NCBI GenBank assembly: GCA_945885485.1
Contig: CAMCYT010000171.1
Span: 1 to 5,745 of the forward strand
Length of the DNA stretch: 5,745 nucleotides
Reading direction: 5' to 3'
Source: Prosthecobacter debontii
Lineage (GTDB): Bacteria; Verrucomicrobiota; Verrucomicrobiia; Verrucomicrobiales; Akkermansiaceae
In this document: piece after piece, positions 1-5,745 of the stretch
Numbering within the stretch: the first letter of the stretch is position 1
How the letters are laid out: each line of letters starts with the position of its first letter
The notes under the pieces: generated by a model
What the model saw: only the letters and a program-made list of their open reading frames with translations
The model's database searches: none
Told to the model about the DNA's origin: nothing
Program-made: the position numbers and the translations under genes

Positions 1-17
1 CTCATAGTCTGGGTCCT
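1..17 (-). promoter_or_regulatory. Probable translation start of the next operon gene, overlapping the DUF58 stop (ATGA)
   Basis: On the minus strand an ATG at 5-3 overlaps the DUF58 stop TGA at 4-2, giving the ATGA arrangement typical of translationally coupled genes. An AGGA at 17-14 lies 8 bases before this ATG, a sound Shine-Dalgarno position. The gene body would lie beyond the left edge. In MoxR/DUF58 operons the next gene is commonly a small membrane or VWA (BatA-like) protein, but nothing of it is visible here. Confidence 0.4.
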
Positions 18-931
18 GCCGAGCCACCGCCGAGAGTGGTCTCACGTTCATGAAAATATTCACTTAAGAAAGCATCGAGCGGGCGTGAGGTATCAACTAA
101 TGCGTAATCGATATGCGCCGCGACACAACCCGCCTTAAACGCATCTTGGTGTTTTTGGAGAGAAGCCAAGTAATCCTCGCGAATCCGCTCAGGCTGTGTA
201 GTCAACGGATCCTCTTCCTCAAGCCCTTCAAAACGCCAAGTGCCATTGAAAGGAAAACTCAGCTCATAAGGATCAAGCGTCTGTAGAACAAGCACGTTGT
301 GGCCGTCATAACGAAGATGGTTGAGACCGGAGAGAACATCATCAACGTCCGCAAAGAAATCAGAAATCACGATCACAAATGAACGGCGCTTGATCATTAG
401 CGCTGTATCGTGGAGTTGCTTGGAAAGAGTTGTACGAGGAACCGACTTCGTTTCACGCAACATGCGGTCGATGTGCATCAGGATACTCATCGTTGAGCGC
501 GGAGGGAGATATCCCCTAACCTCACTATCGAAAACCGAAAGCCCGACCGAATCCCTTTGCTTCAAAACAATATAAGCAAGCGAGGCACTCAGAAATTTAG
601 TGTATTCCAGCTTACTGACTTTTCCCGAAGCATAATTCATCGACGCACTGGCATCGATGAGCAAGTGACAGTCAAAGTTAGTCTCAGCTTCATAGAGTTT
701 CGTGTAATAACGCTCGGTGCGTCCATAAACACGCCAGTCGATATTACGAATCGGATCGCCAGCAACATACTGACGATGATGCGCGAATTCTGTACTGAAA
801 CCTTTCAGCGGACTGCGGTGACTACCCACCCGCAAGCCTTCAACGACTTCACGAGCGATCAACTCGAGATCTCCGATTTTTTGCAAAATCTCGGGATCGA
901 GGTAGTTGGTATCTGGAATGTGCTCAGACAT
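2..931 (-). CDS. DUF58 domain protein with VWA-like metal site
   Basis: This is a complete gene of 309 residues; its TGA stop lies at 4-2, on the window edge. The DUF58 signature covers residues 36-72: GSHRSPLKGFSTEF, then RQYVAGDPIRNIDWRVYGRT. A von Willebrand A-like fold follows, with DASAS (93-97, the DxSxS metal-ion motif) after the strand CHLLI, a possible third-loop Thr at 167-168, and the strand FVIVISDFF (185-193) whose Asp191 may complete the site. There is no membrane segment, so this is the soluble form, unlike longer DUF58 proteins that carry two N-terminal helices. It probably works with the MoxR ATPase encoded just upstream, in a complex of unknown purpose. An in-frame TAA sits one codon before the ATG, so translation cannot begin further upstream. 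No Shine-Dalgarno sequence is seen. The downstream gene probably starts at position 5, overlapping this stop. Confidence 0.94.
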   Translation of the reverse strand: MSEHIPDTNYLDPEILQKIGDLELIAREVVEGLRVGSHRSPLKGFSTEFAHHRQYVAGDPIRNIDWRVYGRTERYYTKLYEAETNFDCHLLIDASASMNYASGKVSKLEYTKFLSASLAYIVLKQRDSVGLSVFDSEVRGYLPPRSTMSILMHIDRMLRETKSVPRTTLSKQLHDTALMIKRRSFVIVISDFFADVDDVLSGLNHLRYDGHNVLVLQTLDPYELSFPFNGTWRFEGLEEEDPLTTQPERIREDYLASLQKHQDAFKAGCVAAHIDYALVDTSRPLDAFLSEYFHERETTLGGGSAGPRL

Positions 932-1003
932 CTGTTAGGGCTTAGAAGTGAGACGTCATTGATCAGAGGTTACTTATTTAACCTCTCATCTCCGACTTTC
1001 GTA
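932..1003 (-). other. 72-base gap between moxR and the DUF58 gene
   Basis: The gap holds one perfect hairpin (965-986, listed separately) and no Shine-Dalgarno sequence before the DUF58 ATG. A five-codon ATG-to-TAA frame at 959-942 ends 10 bases before that ATG. I do not claim it as a gene. No promoter is evident, so the two genes are most likely on one transcript. Confidence 0.5.
965..986 (-). repeat. Perfect 8-bp inverted repeat (RNA hairpin) between moxR and the DUF58 gene
   Basis: The arms are AGAGGTTA and TAACCTCT around a 6-base loop. In the minus-strand transcript the hairpin begins 17 bases after the moxR stop and ends 33 bases before the DUF58 start. No T-run follows it, so it is not a standard intrinsic terminator. 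A processing or mRNA-stability role, or partial attenuation of the downstream gene, is possible but inferred. Confidence 0.55.
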
Positions 1004-2026
1004 TTAGCTCGATTTCTTCTGTGAAGCACTGCTAGGAGCAAGCTCATCAAGAAGACGTTTCACCAAAGCATCGGTGGTCATACCCGCAGAGCGAGCCGCG
1101 AAGCTGGTTACGATACGGTGGCGAAGGATGGGTATAGCGACCTCGCGGATATCTTCTTCCGAAACATGGCAGCGTCCACGCAGAGCAGCGCGAGCTTTAC
1201 CAGCGAGGATCAAGTTGAGCGAAGCACGCGGGCCAGCACCCCAGGAGATCATTTTCTTCACGAATTCCGGTGCGTCATCTTCGTCTGGGCGGGTGGCACG
1301 AACAATTCTAGCAGCATATTCAAAAATCGGATCAGCAACCGGGATGCGACGCACCACGTGTTGGAACTCAAGAATCTGCTTAGCATCGATCACCTTATTG
1401 ACCACAGGCACTACGTCGCTGGTGACGCTGCGCATGATATCGAGCTCCTCTGCATAGCTTGGATACTTGACTTGAATATTGAAAAGGAAACGGTCGAGCT
1501 GAGCTTCAGGTAAAGGATAGGTTCCTTCCTGCTCAATCGGGTTCTGAGTTGCTAGAACGAAGAAAGGGGCATCGAGTTTGTATTCCTCACCACCGGATGA
1601 CACGCGCTTCTCTTGCATCGCTTCAAGCAAAGCTGCCTGAGTCTTAGGCGGTGTACGGTTGATCTCATCCGCGAGAAGCAAGTTGGTGAAAACAGGGCCC
1701 TTCTGGAACATGAATTTACGTTGATGAGTCTCAGGATCCTCCTGAAGCAACTCGGTGCCAGTGATGTCAGACGGCATAAGGTCTGGAGTGAACTGAATGC
1801 GCTTAAAACCAAGCGCCATAGTTTCTGCCAAAGAACTAACCAAAAGGGTTTTTGCCAAACCTGGAACACCTACTAAGAGGCAGTGGCCGCGTGCAAAAAT
1901 TGCGATCAACAGCTGGTCGATCACATCTTCCATGCCCATGATGGTTTTACGAAGCTCTTTTACGATCGCGTCTCTCGCTATGCCGAGGTTCTCTACGGCT
2001 TGAATGTCATCGGTTTCTGGTGCCAT
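1004..2026 (-). CDS. moxR: MoxR-family AAA+ ATPase
   Basis: This is a complete gene of 340 residues, ATG to TAA, a normal length for the family. Walker A is GVPGLAKT (53-60). Walker B is LLLADEIN (116-123) with Asp120 and Glu121. Sensor 1 is ATQNP (159-163), the arginine-finger region is LDRFLF (177-182), and sensor 2 is GPRAS (265-269). GTYPLPEAQLDRF (168-180) is a MoxR hallmark. The C-terminal lid runs from about 230 to 330. MoxR ATPases are thought to act as chaperones that assemble or activate partner complexes, usually with VWA-domain proteins from the same operon. The DUF58 gene downstream, 72 bases away, is the usual partner. An in-frame TAA lies 30 bases before the ATG and no other start fits better. 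No Shine-Dalgarno sequence is visible. The AT-rich gap upstream suggests a promoter of its own. The symbol is a family name; the client is unknown. Confidence 0.95.
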   Translation of the reverse strand: MAPETDDIQAVENLGIARDAIVKELRKTIMGMEDVIDQLLIAIFARGHCLLVGVPGLAKTLLVSSLAETMALGFKRIQFTPDLMPSDITGTELLQEDPETHQRKFMFQKGPVFTNLLLADEINRTPPKTQAALLEAMQEKRVSSGGEEYKLDAPFFVLATQNPIEQEGTYPLPEAQLDRFLFNIQVKYPSYAEELDIMRSVTSDVVPVVNKVIDAKQILEFQHVVRRIPVADPIFEYAARIVRATRPDEDDAPEFVKKMISWGAGPRASLNLILAGKARAALRGRCHVSEEDIREVAIPILRHRIVTSFAARSAGMTTDALVKRLLDELAPSSASQKKSS

Positions 2027-2047
2027 TGGTATTTGGTGTTTGTTTTT

Positions 2048-2062
2048 GATCAGTTAATGATC
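2048..2062. repeat. Small dyad GATCA-N5-TGATC close to the moxR start
   Basis: Five-base perfect arms lie 21 to 36 bases upstream of the moxR ATG, a place where an operator or a leader structure could sit. Arms this short occur often by chance in AT-rich DNA. Confidence 0.2.
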
Positions 2063-2160
2063 CACCCAATACCGAAGGCAGTTTTCACATCTTGCAAAAA
2101 ATGTTATTTAATAGATGTCCAAAAAATAGGCAGGTTAGAAAGGGCCGTAATAATATAGGA

Positions 2161-2181
2161 AATCCCTATAAATATGGGATT
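2161..2181. repeat. Small dyad AATCCC-N9-GGGATT in the moxR upstream region
   Basis: Six-base perfect arms flank an AT-only 9-base centre. On the minus strand it is followed by a T-rich but interrupted stretch (TTCCTATATTATT), so it could act as a weak terminator for the DUF1552 transcript or as a regulator-binding site. The short stem makes either role uncertain. Confidence 0.3.
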
Positions 2182-2236
2182 CAATCATCTAGCTACCCGC
2201 TAAAGTATTTTCAATCTTTTCCGCTACAGGGGACTC

Positions 2237-2252
2237 TTACACTATAACACTA
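2237..2252. repeat. Imperfect tandem 8-mer overlapping the DUF1552 stop codon
   Basis: The plus strand reads TTACACTA then TAACACTA, differing at one base. The last three bases of the second copy form the TAG stop on the minus strand. It looks like a short slippage duplication with no clear function. Confidence 0.4.
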
Positions 2253-3632
2253 GGCAATAAACTGCTTGATCGCACCTTCTTGATTCACTTTGAGGGCGAC
2301 GTCGAAGTCTCCATAGTGCTTGATGGGATTGCCGTAAGCGTTGAGAATGGTGGTATACCAGTTACCAAGAGTCTTATGACCTTCGTCGTTGTAATTAGGT
2401 AACCGAATATAGCGACGGCGAGCCATGCTCAGTTTGACGTTGTCACCCGCGAAAATCATGAAAGGAACCTCGCTACCTACACTATGGTGCGTTTCTCCGT
2501 TTTCAGGAAGATACATGATCATGGTGTTGTCAAACATCGTGCCTGCGCCTTCTGGCGATCCTTTCAGGCCATCGACCAATTTATTGATGAGATTCATGTG
2601 GTGATTGCGCAGATGCCTGCGGACTTCCAGAGCAGGCATGCCTTTGAGGTCTTTACCGTGACCGATCTCGTGCAACTCGATGGTATCCTCCAACAATCCG
2701 TCATAACGAGTGCCAAGGTCATCTAGAGTGTAGGTCACCACATTTGTCAGACCCGCGCGTAAAGAGGAAAGAAGAATATCCACGAAGGCATATTGCTGTT
2801 CCACGACAGTGTATTGATCATCAAGGATAGCTTTTTCAATCTTCGGCACGTTCGCTGCGATCTGACTGGCCATCTTCTGCAACTGAGCGTTGCGGGCGAT
2901 GAGCGAGTCCACCGAGTTCGCGTAATTGCCGATTTTTTGAGATTCCAACATATCAAGCGTCTTACTGTCGTAGGAAGCTATGTTGGTAGAGAGGAAATCG
3001 TAGAGATTCTCGTCAGCTTTCTGATCATTGTCTTTTTGCATCCCTGCGGCGAACAGATTCTTATAAGCAGAGCCGGGAGATGCGAAAGCGTAGTTGGGCT
3101 GCATAGGCCCAATGGATGACATGCCGCGAACCACGCCTTTCTGGTTATTAGAGCAAGTGAGTTCAATGTGCTCGAAGGGAGAGGAGAACATGCGACCGAG
3201 TTCCACATCTACCGAGGCGCGGGTGATGGTCGCAACGCGTTCCGCTGAGCGAGAAACGGCGAGCGGAGACTGGTAGGTCGAGTGACCCATGGTGCACATC
3301 TTGGCTGAAAGTCCCTGCAAGATGGTAAGGTTGTTTTTATGCTTGGCGATTGGCTCCATCCAAGCGGGGAGTTCGTGACCATCGAGGTCGATATCGAGTG
3401 CATCCTTCTTCGCTTCTTTCTGCTTGTCCTCGGCGCTAAGTGAAACTGGCACGAGTTCAGAAGGAAACAAGCCATTGCCTTTACGAAGAAAAATAAAACG
3501 CGGCGTTCCTGCGCTAACCGCACGGGAAGAACTGGTGGCGACAGCGGCTTGTAACTGCGGAAGTACGGAAAGTCCCGCGATTCCAAACAGGCCGGCGGCG
3601 GAGGTTTTAATGAAGTCTCTTCGGTTGTGCAT
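2250..3632 (-). CDS. Tat-exported DUF1552 (HXXSHH family) protein
   Basis: This is a complete gene of 460 residues, ATG to TAG. The N-terminus has a twin-arginine signal: NRRDFIKT at 3-10, a hydrophobic stretch to about residue 24, and a likely cleavage after LQA (29) or AVA (32). The mature protein matches DUF1552: PRFIFLRKGNGLFP (44-57) begins the domain, GHSTY lies at 116-120, and ENGETHHSVGSEVPFMIFAG (377-396) is the conserved histidine-rich stretch near the C-terminus followed by a beta strand and AG. Residues about 225-285 are probably helical. DUF1552 proteins commonly sit next to PSD/PSCyt proteins in Planctomycetota and Verrucomicrobiota, as here. The catalytic function is not established; a hydrolase-like fold related to DUF1501 is a guess. 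The start is supported by the Tat motif, although no Shine-Dalgarno sequence precedes it. It is almost certainly co-transcribed with the gene upstream, 13 bases away. Confidence 0.93.
   Translation of the reverse strand: MHNRRDFIKTSAAGLFGIAGLSVLPQLQAAVATSSSRAVSAGTPRFIFLRKGNGLFPSELVPVSLSAEDKQKEAKKDALDIDLDGHELPAWMEPIAKHKNNLTILQGLSAKMCTMGHSTYQSPLAVSRSAERVATITRASVDVELGRMFSSPFEHIELTCSNNQKGVVRGMSSIGPMQPNYAFASPGSAYKNLFAAGMQKDNDQKADENLYDFLSTNIASYDSKTLDMLESQKIGNYANSVDSLIARNAQLQKMASQIAANVPKIEKAILDDQYTVVEQQYAFVDILLSSLRAGLTNVVTYTLDDLGTRYDGLLEDTIELHEIGHGKDLKGMPALEVRRHLRNHHMNLINKLVDGLKGSPEGAGTMFDNTMIMYLPENGETHHSVGSEVPFMIFAGDNVKLSMARRRYIRLPNYNDEGHKTLGNWYTTILNAYGNPIKHYGDFDVALKVNQEGAIKQFIA
3543..3632 (-). other. 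Twin-arginine (Tat) signal peptide of the DUF1552 protein
   Basis: Codons 1-30 encode Arg4-Arg5-Asp-Phe-Ile-Lys9, a close match to the RRxFLK Tat consensus. An Ala/Gly/Leu-rich hydrophobic core follows, then small residues suited to signal peptidase around 29-32. Tat substrates are exported folded, often with a cofactor, so this protein may bind a metal or other cofactor in the cytoplasm first (inference). Confidence 0.85.
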
Positions 3633-3648
3633 GATCGTTGGTATTTTA
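3633..3648 (-). promoter_or_regulatory. Start region of the DUF1552 gene without a Shine-Dalgarno sequence
   Basis: From the PSD stop TAA (3648-3646), only 13 bases lead to the ATG. They contain no purine-rich GGAG-like element but carry AAATACCAA (3646-3638). The same nine bases abut the moxR ATG (2034-2026). The short distance suggests translational coupling to the gene before it rather than independent initiation. Confidence 0.35.
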
Positions 3649-5745
3649 TTTGCGGTAGATGAACGAGTCGGACGTGAGAATGGAAACCATCAGTTCGCGG
3701 AAGCTGCCCCCGCTTTCAACGTAAACCTTGTCTGCTTGAATCAGGGTTGACGAGTCAGAAAGCGTCTCATTTCTCCCCATGAAATAGCGGAAAACGTTGC
3801 GAACGAAAGCTTGGCGCACACGTTGGGACTTGGCGAGGCGGGTCATCATGTCCTTCGTATCCTTGATCTCGCCGTCTAGAGATTTGTCGCCTGTGCCTTC
3901 AAGATAACCGATCGGATTGACCGCCTTGGTCTTATAAACGGGAATGGTGAAATTTTTCCAGAGACCGTTGGAGTCCTTCGCCATTGCCTTATTGTTGGAG
4001 ATGATGTTCTCGGGATACTCGATAGACTCTTGAGTGCGGAAACGACCAAAGTCATCATAGTTTTCAAAAGTATATCCGAGCGGGTTCATTTTCTCATGGC
4101 ACATCCAGCAATTCTTCGCTTCGGTAACAGCAAAGCGCTCGCGCAAGGTGCTGTGCGGATCTTCAGGAACCTTAGCATCTACAGTGATAGGCACATCGCG
4201 GATAAAGCCTCCTAACAATTTCTCCCGCACCCATTTTCCGCGCAATATTGGATCCGAGGCGGCGTTGTGTGAAAACGCGGTCAACCACGCCGGATGCGTC
4301 AGAATACCCATGCGATTTTCTACCTTCATCGGCTGTTCGACTTCATACGACCATTCAAGAAAATCGATGTTATACATTTTTACAGAGTGATCGGTCGCTT
4401 CGCCATCATGCGGCGGATACACCTTGTTCGTATCCTCGTCTTTCTTTCCGTCTTCGCCGAAGTAAAGCTTAGCTTGTTGCAGGGTACTCATCAGAATACC
4501 CCTAACTTTTCCATCTTTACTTAAAAACCTGCTTTCCAGATTGAGCGCCGGTTTTTCGAGATGCATTTTCGCAACTTCCGCCGCTGCCTCATTGCCTTTC
4601 ATGCCCTTCGTCCTTTGATACATTTCGCGGAATGTGGCGAAGTCATCGGTCGCTTGCTTCGCCTTCTTCGCCATCTCCTCGTTGTTGCCGTTGTGATGAA
4701 CGAAAAAGCGGTCGGTCGTCAGGAGCGTTTCTAACACATCTTTGTCCTTGGACAAAATCCACTTTACCAAAGTATCCGCTTCGCCCGATAGCTTGCCGGG
4801 AACCCGATAGATGTATTTCGTCGATACCACCCGATGTGGATTGTAAGCGCCAGCAAAACGCGCCTCATCTTTGAATACATCATAGATATTTTTGTATCCG
4901 AAATAGTCTTGGAAAAAGCGCAGGATGCGCGGCTTATCGATGGCGTTATCGGCAAGCAGACGACGCACCTCGCGCTCGTAATCTTCTCGGGTCTCAAGCT
5001 TGCCGGAATTAGCAGACTGAACTAATGCATCGTCGGGAATGCGGTCGGTCAAAGCGTAGGCGAGCGCATAACTTGCCTCGCGTGGGGTGAGTTTTTTGCG
5101 TCCATTCGCATCGGCTTGGCCGCCACCGAATTCGTTTCGATAAAGAAACTCCGGCTCCATCAGCACGGAAACCATCATTTTTTTCAAAGCACTGGCGGCA
5201 TCGCTTCCAGCCATGGTTGCCTTCATGAAACCGAGATATTTAGCCATTTCCTCATCGCTCGGCGGGCGTTGCATGGCAACCTTGAACTGATGGATGATGG
5301 CCTGCTTAAGAAGGTCTTCAGACGGAGTGTCCGTCGCCATGACCACCGTAGCGAGAGGCGGCGGGGTTAGCTTGGGATTCCAAGCTTCTCCAGGGAATCG
5401 GGTAGCGAGACTTCGCGCGTTACCTTTCTTGGCATTCTCGTAATCCTCTGAATGTTGAAATTTTCCGCTTTTTAAAAGAGCATCTCGCAACTGGCGATCC
5501 ACCACCCACTTCGCATTGGAGAGCAGGGTCAGAAACTGGCCGCCCTCGACGATTTCCGTATCGTAGTAAGCCACTCCTGGATCGGTTGGGAGATTGAATG
5601 GCTTCACCACACCGTAAAATGAATCCCGACGATCTTTGCCTTTTAGCTCAAACACATCGTTGATCTTTTCCAGATAAATCAACTCATTCACTCGCCAGCG
5701 TCGTGACTTCGTGAAGGGAGAGCTTCTGGTCTTCCCGCTGAAGAG
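3646..5745 (-). CDS. PSD/PSCyt-type c-type cytochrome protein (DUF1592-DUF1588-DUF1585), 5' end cut by the window
   Basis: The frame is open to the right edge, so the true start lies outside. A GTG at 5691 is internal, because 18 further in-frame codons precede it. Residues below are counted from that GTG; 681 are visible after it. Residues about 200-330 (LTPREASYALAYALTDRIPDDAL, then RFFQDYFGY) fit DUF1592. Residues 460-550 fit DUF1588: RMGILTHPAWL, LRGKWVREKLL, then CWMCH at 528-532 followed by MNPLGYTFENYDDFGR. CXXCH is the covalent haem c attachment motif, and Met535 could be an axial ligand. Residues about 615-681 (FVRNVFRYFMGR, then ILTSDSFIYR) fit the C-terminal DUF1585. In the family, a signal peptide, often a second cytochrome domain, and DUF1587 come first; these would be off the window. 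Haem attachment implies a periplasmic location. Residues about 330-455 form a long charged segment that I cannot assign. The DUF1552 gene follows after 13 bases. The family is clear, but its reaction is unknown. Confidence 0.9.
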   Translation of the reverse strand, partial: LFSGKTRSSPFTKSRRWRVNELIYLEKINDVFELKGKDRRDSFYGVVKPFNLPTDPGVAYYDTEIVEGGQFLTLLSNAKWVVDRQLRDALLKSGKFQHSEDYENAKKGNARSLATRFPGEAWNPKLTPPPLATVVMATDTPSEDLLKQAIIHQFKVAMQRPPSDEEMAKYLGFMKATMAGSDAASALKKMMVSVLMEPEFLYRNEFGGGQADANGRKKLTPREASYALAYALTDRIPDDALVQSANSGKLETREDYEREVRRLLADNAIDKPRILRFFQDYFGYKNIYDVFKDEARFAGAYNPHRVVSTKYIYRVPGKLSGEADTLVKWILSKDKDVLETLLTTDRFFVHHNGNNEEMAKKAKQATDDFATFREMYQRTKGMKGNEAAAEVAKMHLEKPALNLESRFLSKDGKVRGILMSTLQQAKLYFGEDGKKDEDTNKVYPPHDGEATDHSVKMYNIDFLEWSYEVEQPMKVENRMGILTHPAWLTAFSHNAASDPILRGKWVREKLLGGFIRDVPITVDAKVPEDPHSTLRERFAVTEAKNCWMCHEKMNPLGYTFENYDDFGRFRTQESIEYPENIISNNKAMAKDSNGLWKNFTIPVYKTKAVNPIGYLEGTGDKSLDGEIKDTKDMMTRLAKSQRVRQAFVRNVFRYFMGRNETLSDSSTLIQADKVYVESGGSFRELMVSILTSDSFIYRK
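4096..4110 (-). other. CXXCH haem c attachment site of the PSD protein
   Basis: The codons TGC TGG ATG TGC CAT encode Cys-Trp-Met-Cys-His. These two cysteines are the only ones in the 681 residues visible after the GTG at 5691. The motif sits directly before the MNPLGYTFENYDDFGR stretch typical of DUF1588, as in other members of the family. Confidence 0.85.

Larger units (their letters stand above)
2027..2249 (-). promoter_or_regulatory. AT-rich intergenic region, probable moxR promoter region
   Basis: These 223 bases separate the DUF1552 stop from the moxR ATG and are roughly one-third G+C, well below the flanking genes. No clear sigma-70 promoter was found. The nearest matches on the minus strand are TTGAAA (2214-2209) with TAGATG (2191-2186) at 17 bases, whose -10 is weak, and TATTAT (2155-2150), which lacks a -35 at the right distance. 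T-runs at about 2101-2096 and 2116-2111 are not preceded by a strong stem. Small dyads and a short tandem repeat are listed separately. No gene is supported here. Confidence 0.45.

Noticed and set aside
942..959. Five-codon leader frame before the DUF58 gene
   Set aside because: It is too short, has no Shine-Dalgarno sequence, and shows no attenuator-like codon content.
557..1024. Plus-strand open frame of 155 codons
   Set aside because: It lies antisense to the DUF58 gene and the end of moxR, resembles no family I recognise, and the minus-strand genes carry full conserved motifs.
1118..1513. Plus-strand open frame of 131 codons
   Set aside because: It is entirely antisense to the C-terminal half of moxR and has a low-complexity, Ser/His-rich translation.
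2096..2122. T-runs on the minus strand as an intrinsic terminator
   Set aside because: The preceding sequence offers only about three G-C pairs around a loop of more than ten bases.
1883..2158. Plus-strand open frame of 91 codons reaching into the intergenic gap
   Set aside because: Its first half is antisense to the moxR N-terminus, the rest runs through AT-rich non-coding sequence, and its composition is unlike a real protein.
3424..3750. Plus-strand open frame of 108 codons
   Set aside because: It is antisense to the DUF1552 signal peptide region and the PSD C-terminus, both of which are well supported.
5689..5691. GTG as the start of the PSD protein
   Set aside because: The frame stays open for 18 more codons to the window edge, and the family needs an N-terminal export signal that is absent after this GTG.
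1..5745. CRISPR arrays, tRNA or rRNA genes, insertion sequences, prophage or defence genes
   Set aside because: No regularly spaced repeats, cloverleaf-like sequence, transposase motifs or terminal inverted repeats were seen, and the coding space is filled by the four genes described.

Overview
All four protein-coding genes in this window lie on the minus strand, so transcription runs from right to left. The organism is most likely a member of the PVC group (Verrucomicrobiota or Planctomycetota), with Verrucomicrobiota as the first guess. The reason is the pair of DUF1592/DUF1588/DUF1585 (PSD/PSCyt) protein and DUF1552 protein, families first described from Rhodopirellula and abundant in that group (some myxobacteria also have them). 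This is inference from gene content. Base composition is close to balanced in the genes and clearly AT-rich in the single large gap.

Right part (about 2250-5745): a large PSD-type protein with one CXXCH haem site, cut by the right window edge. It is followed after 13 bases by a Tat-exported DUF1552 protein. They form a tight two-gene unit whose products probably work outside the cytoplasmic membrane. Their biochemical role is not established.

Middle (2027-2249): a 223-base AT-rich gap with small dyads and repeats. It has no convincing sigma-70 promoter and no classical terminator, and it probably carries the moxR promoter.

Left part (1-2026): a MoxR-type AAA+ ATPase, then a soluble DUF58 protein with a von Willebrand-like metal site. 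This is the usual start of MoxR/DUF58/VWA (Bat-like) operons. The gap between the two genes holds a perfect 8-bp hairpin. The DUF58 stop codon overlaps an ATG (ATGA) with an AGGA behind it, so the operon probably continues past the left edge with a translationally coupled gene.

No RNA gene, CRISPR array, insertion sequence or integration site was seen. The window looks like ordinary chromosomal sequence for this group. The points worth a second look are the unusual PSD variant, the haem/Tat protein pair, the missing Shine-Dalgarno sequences at the three complete genes, and the hairpin inside the moxR operon.
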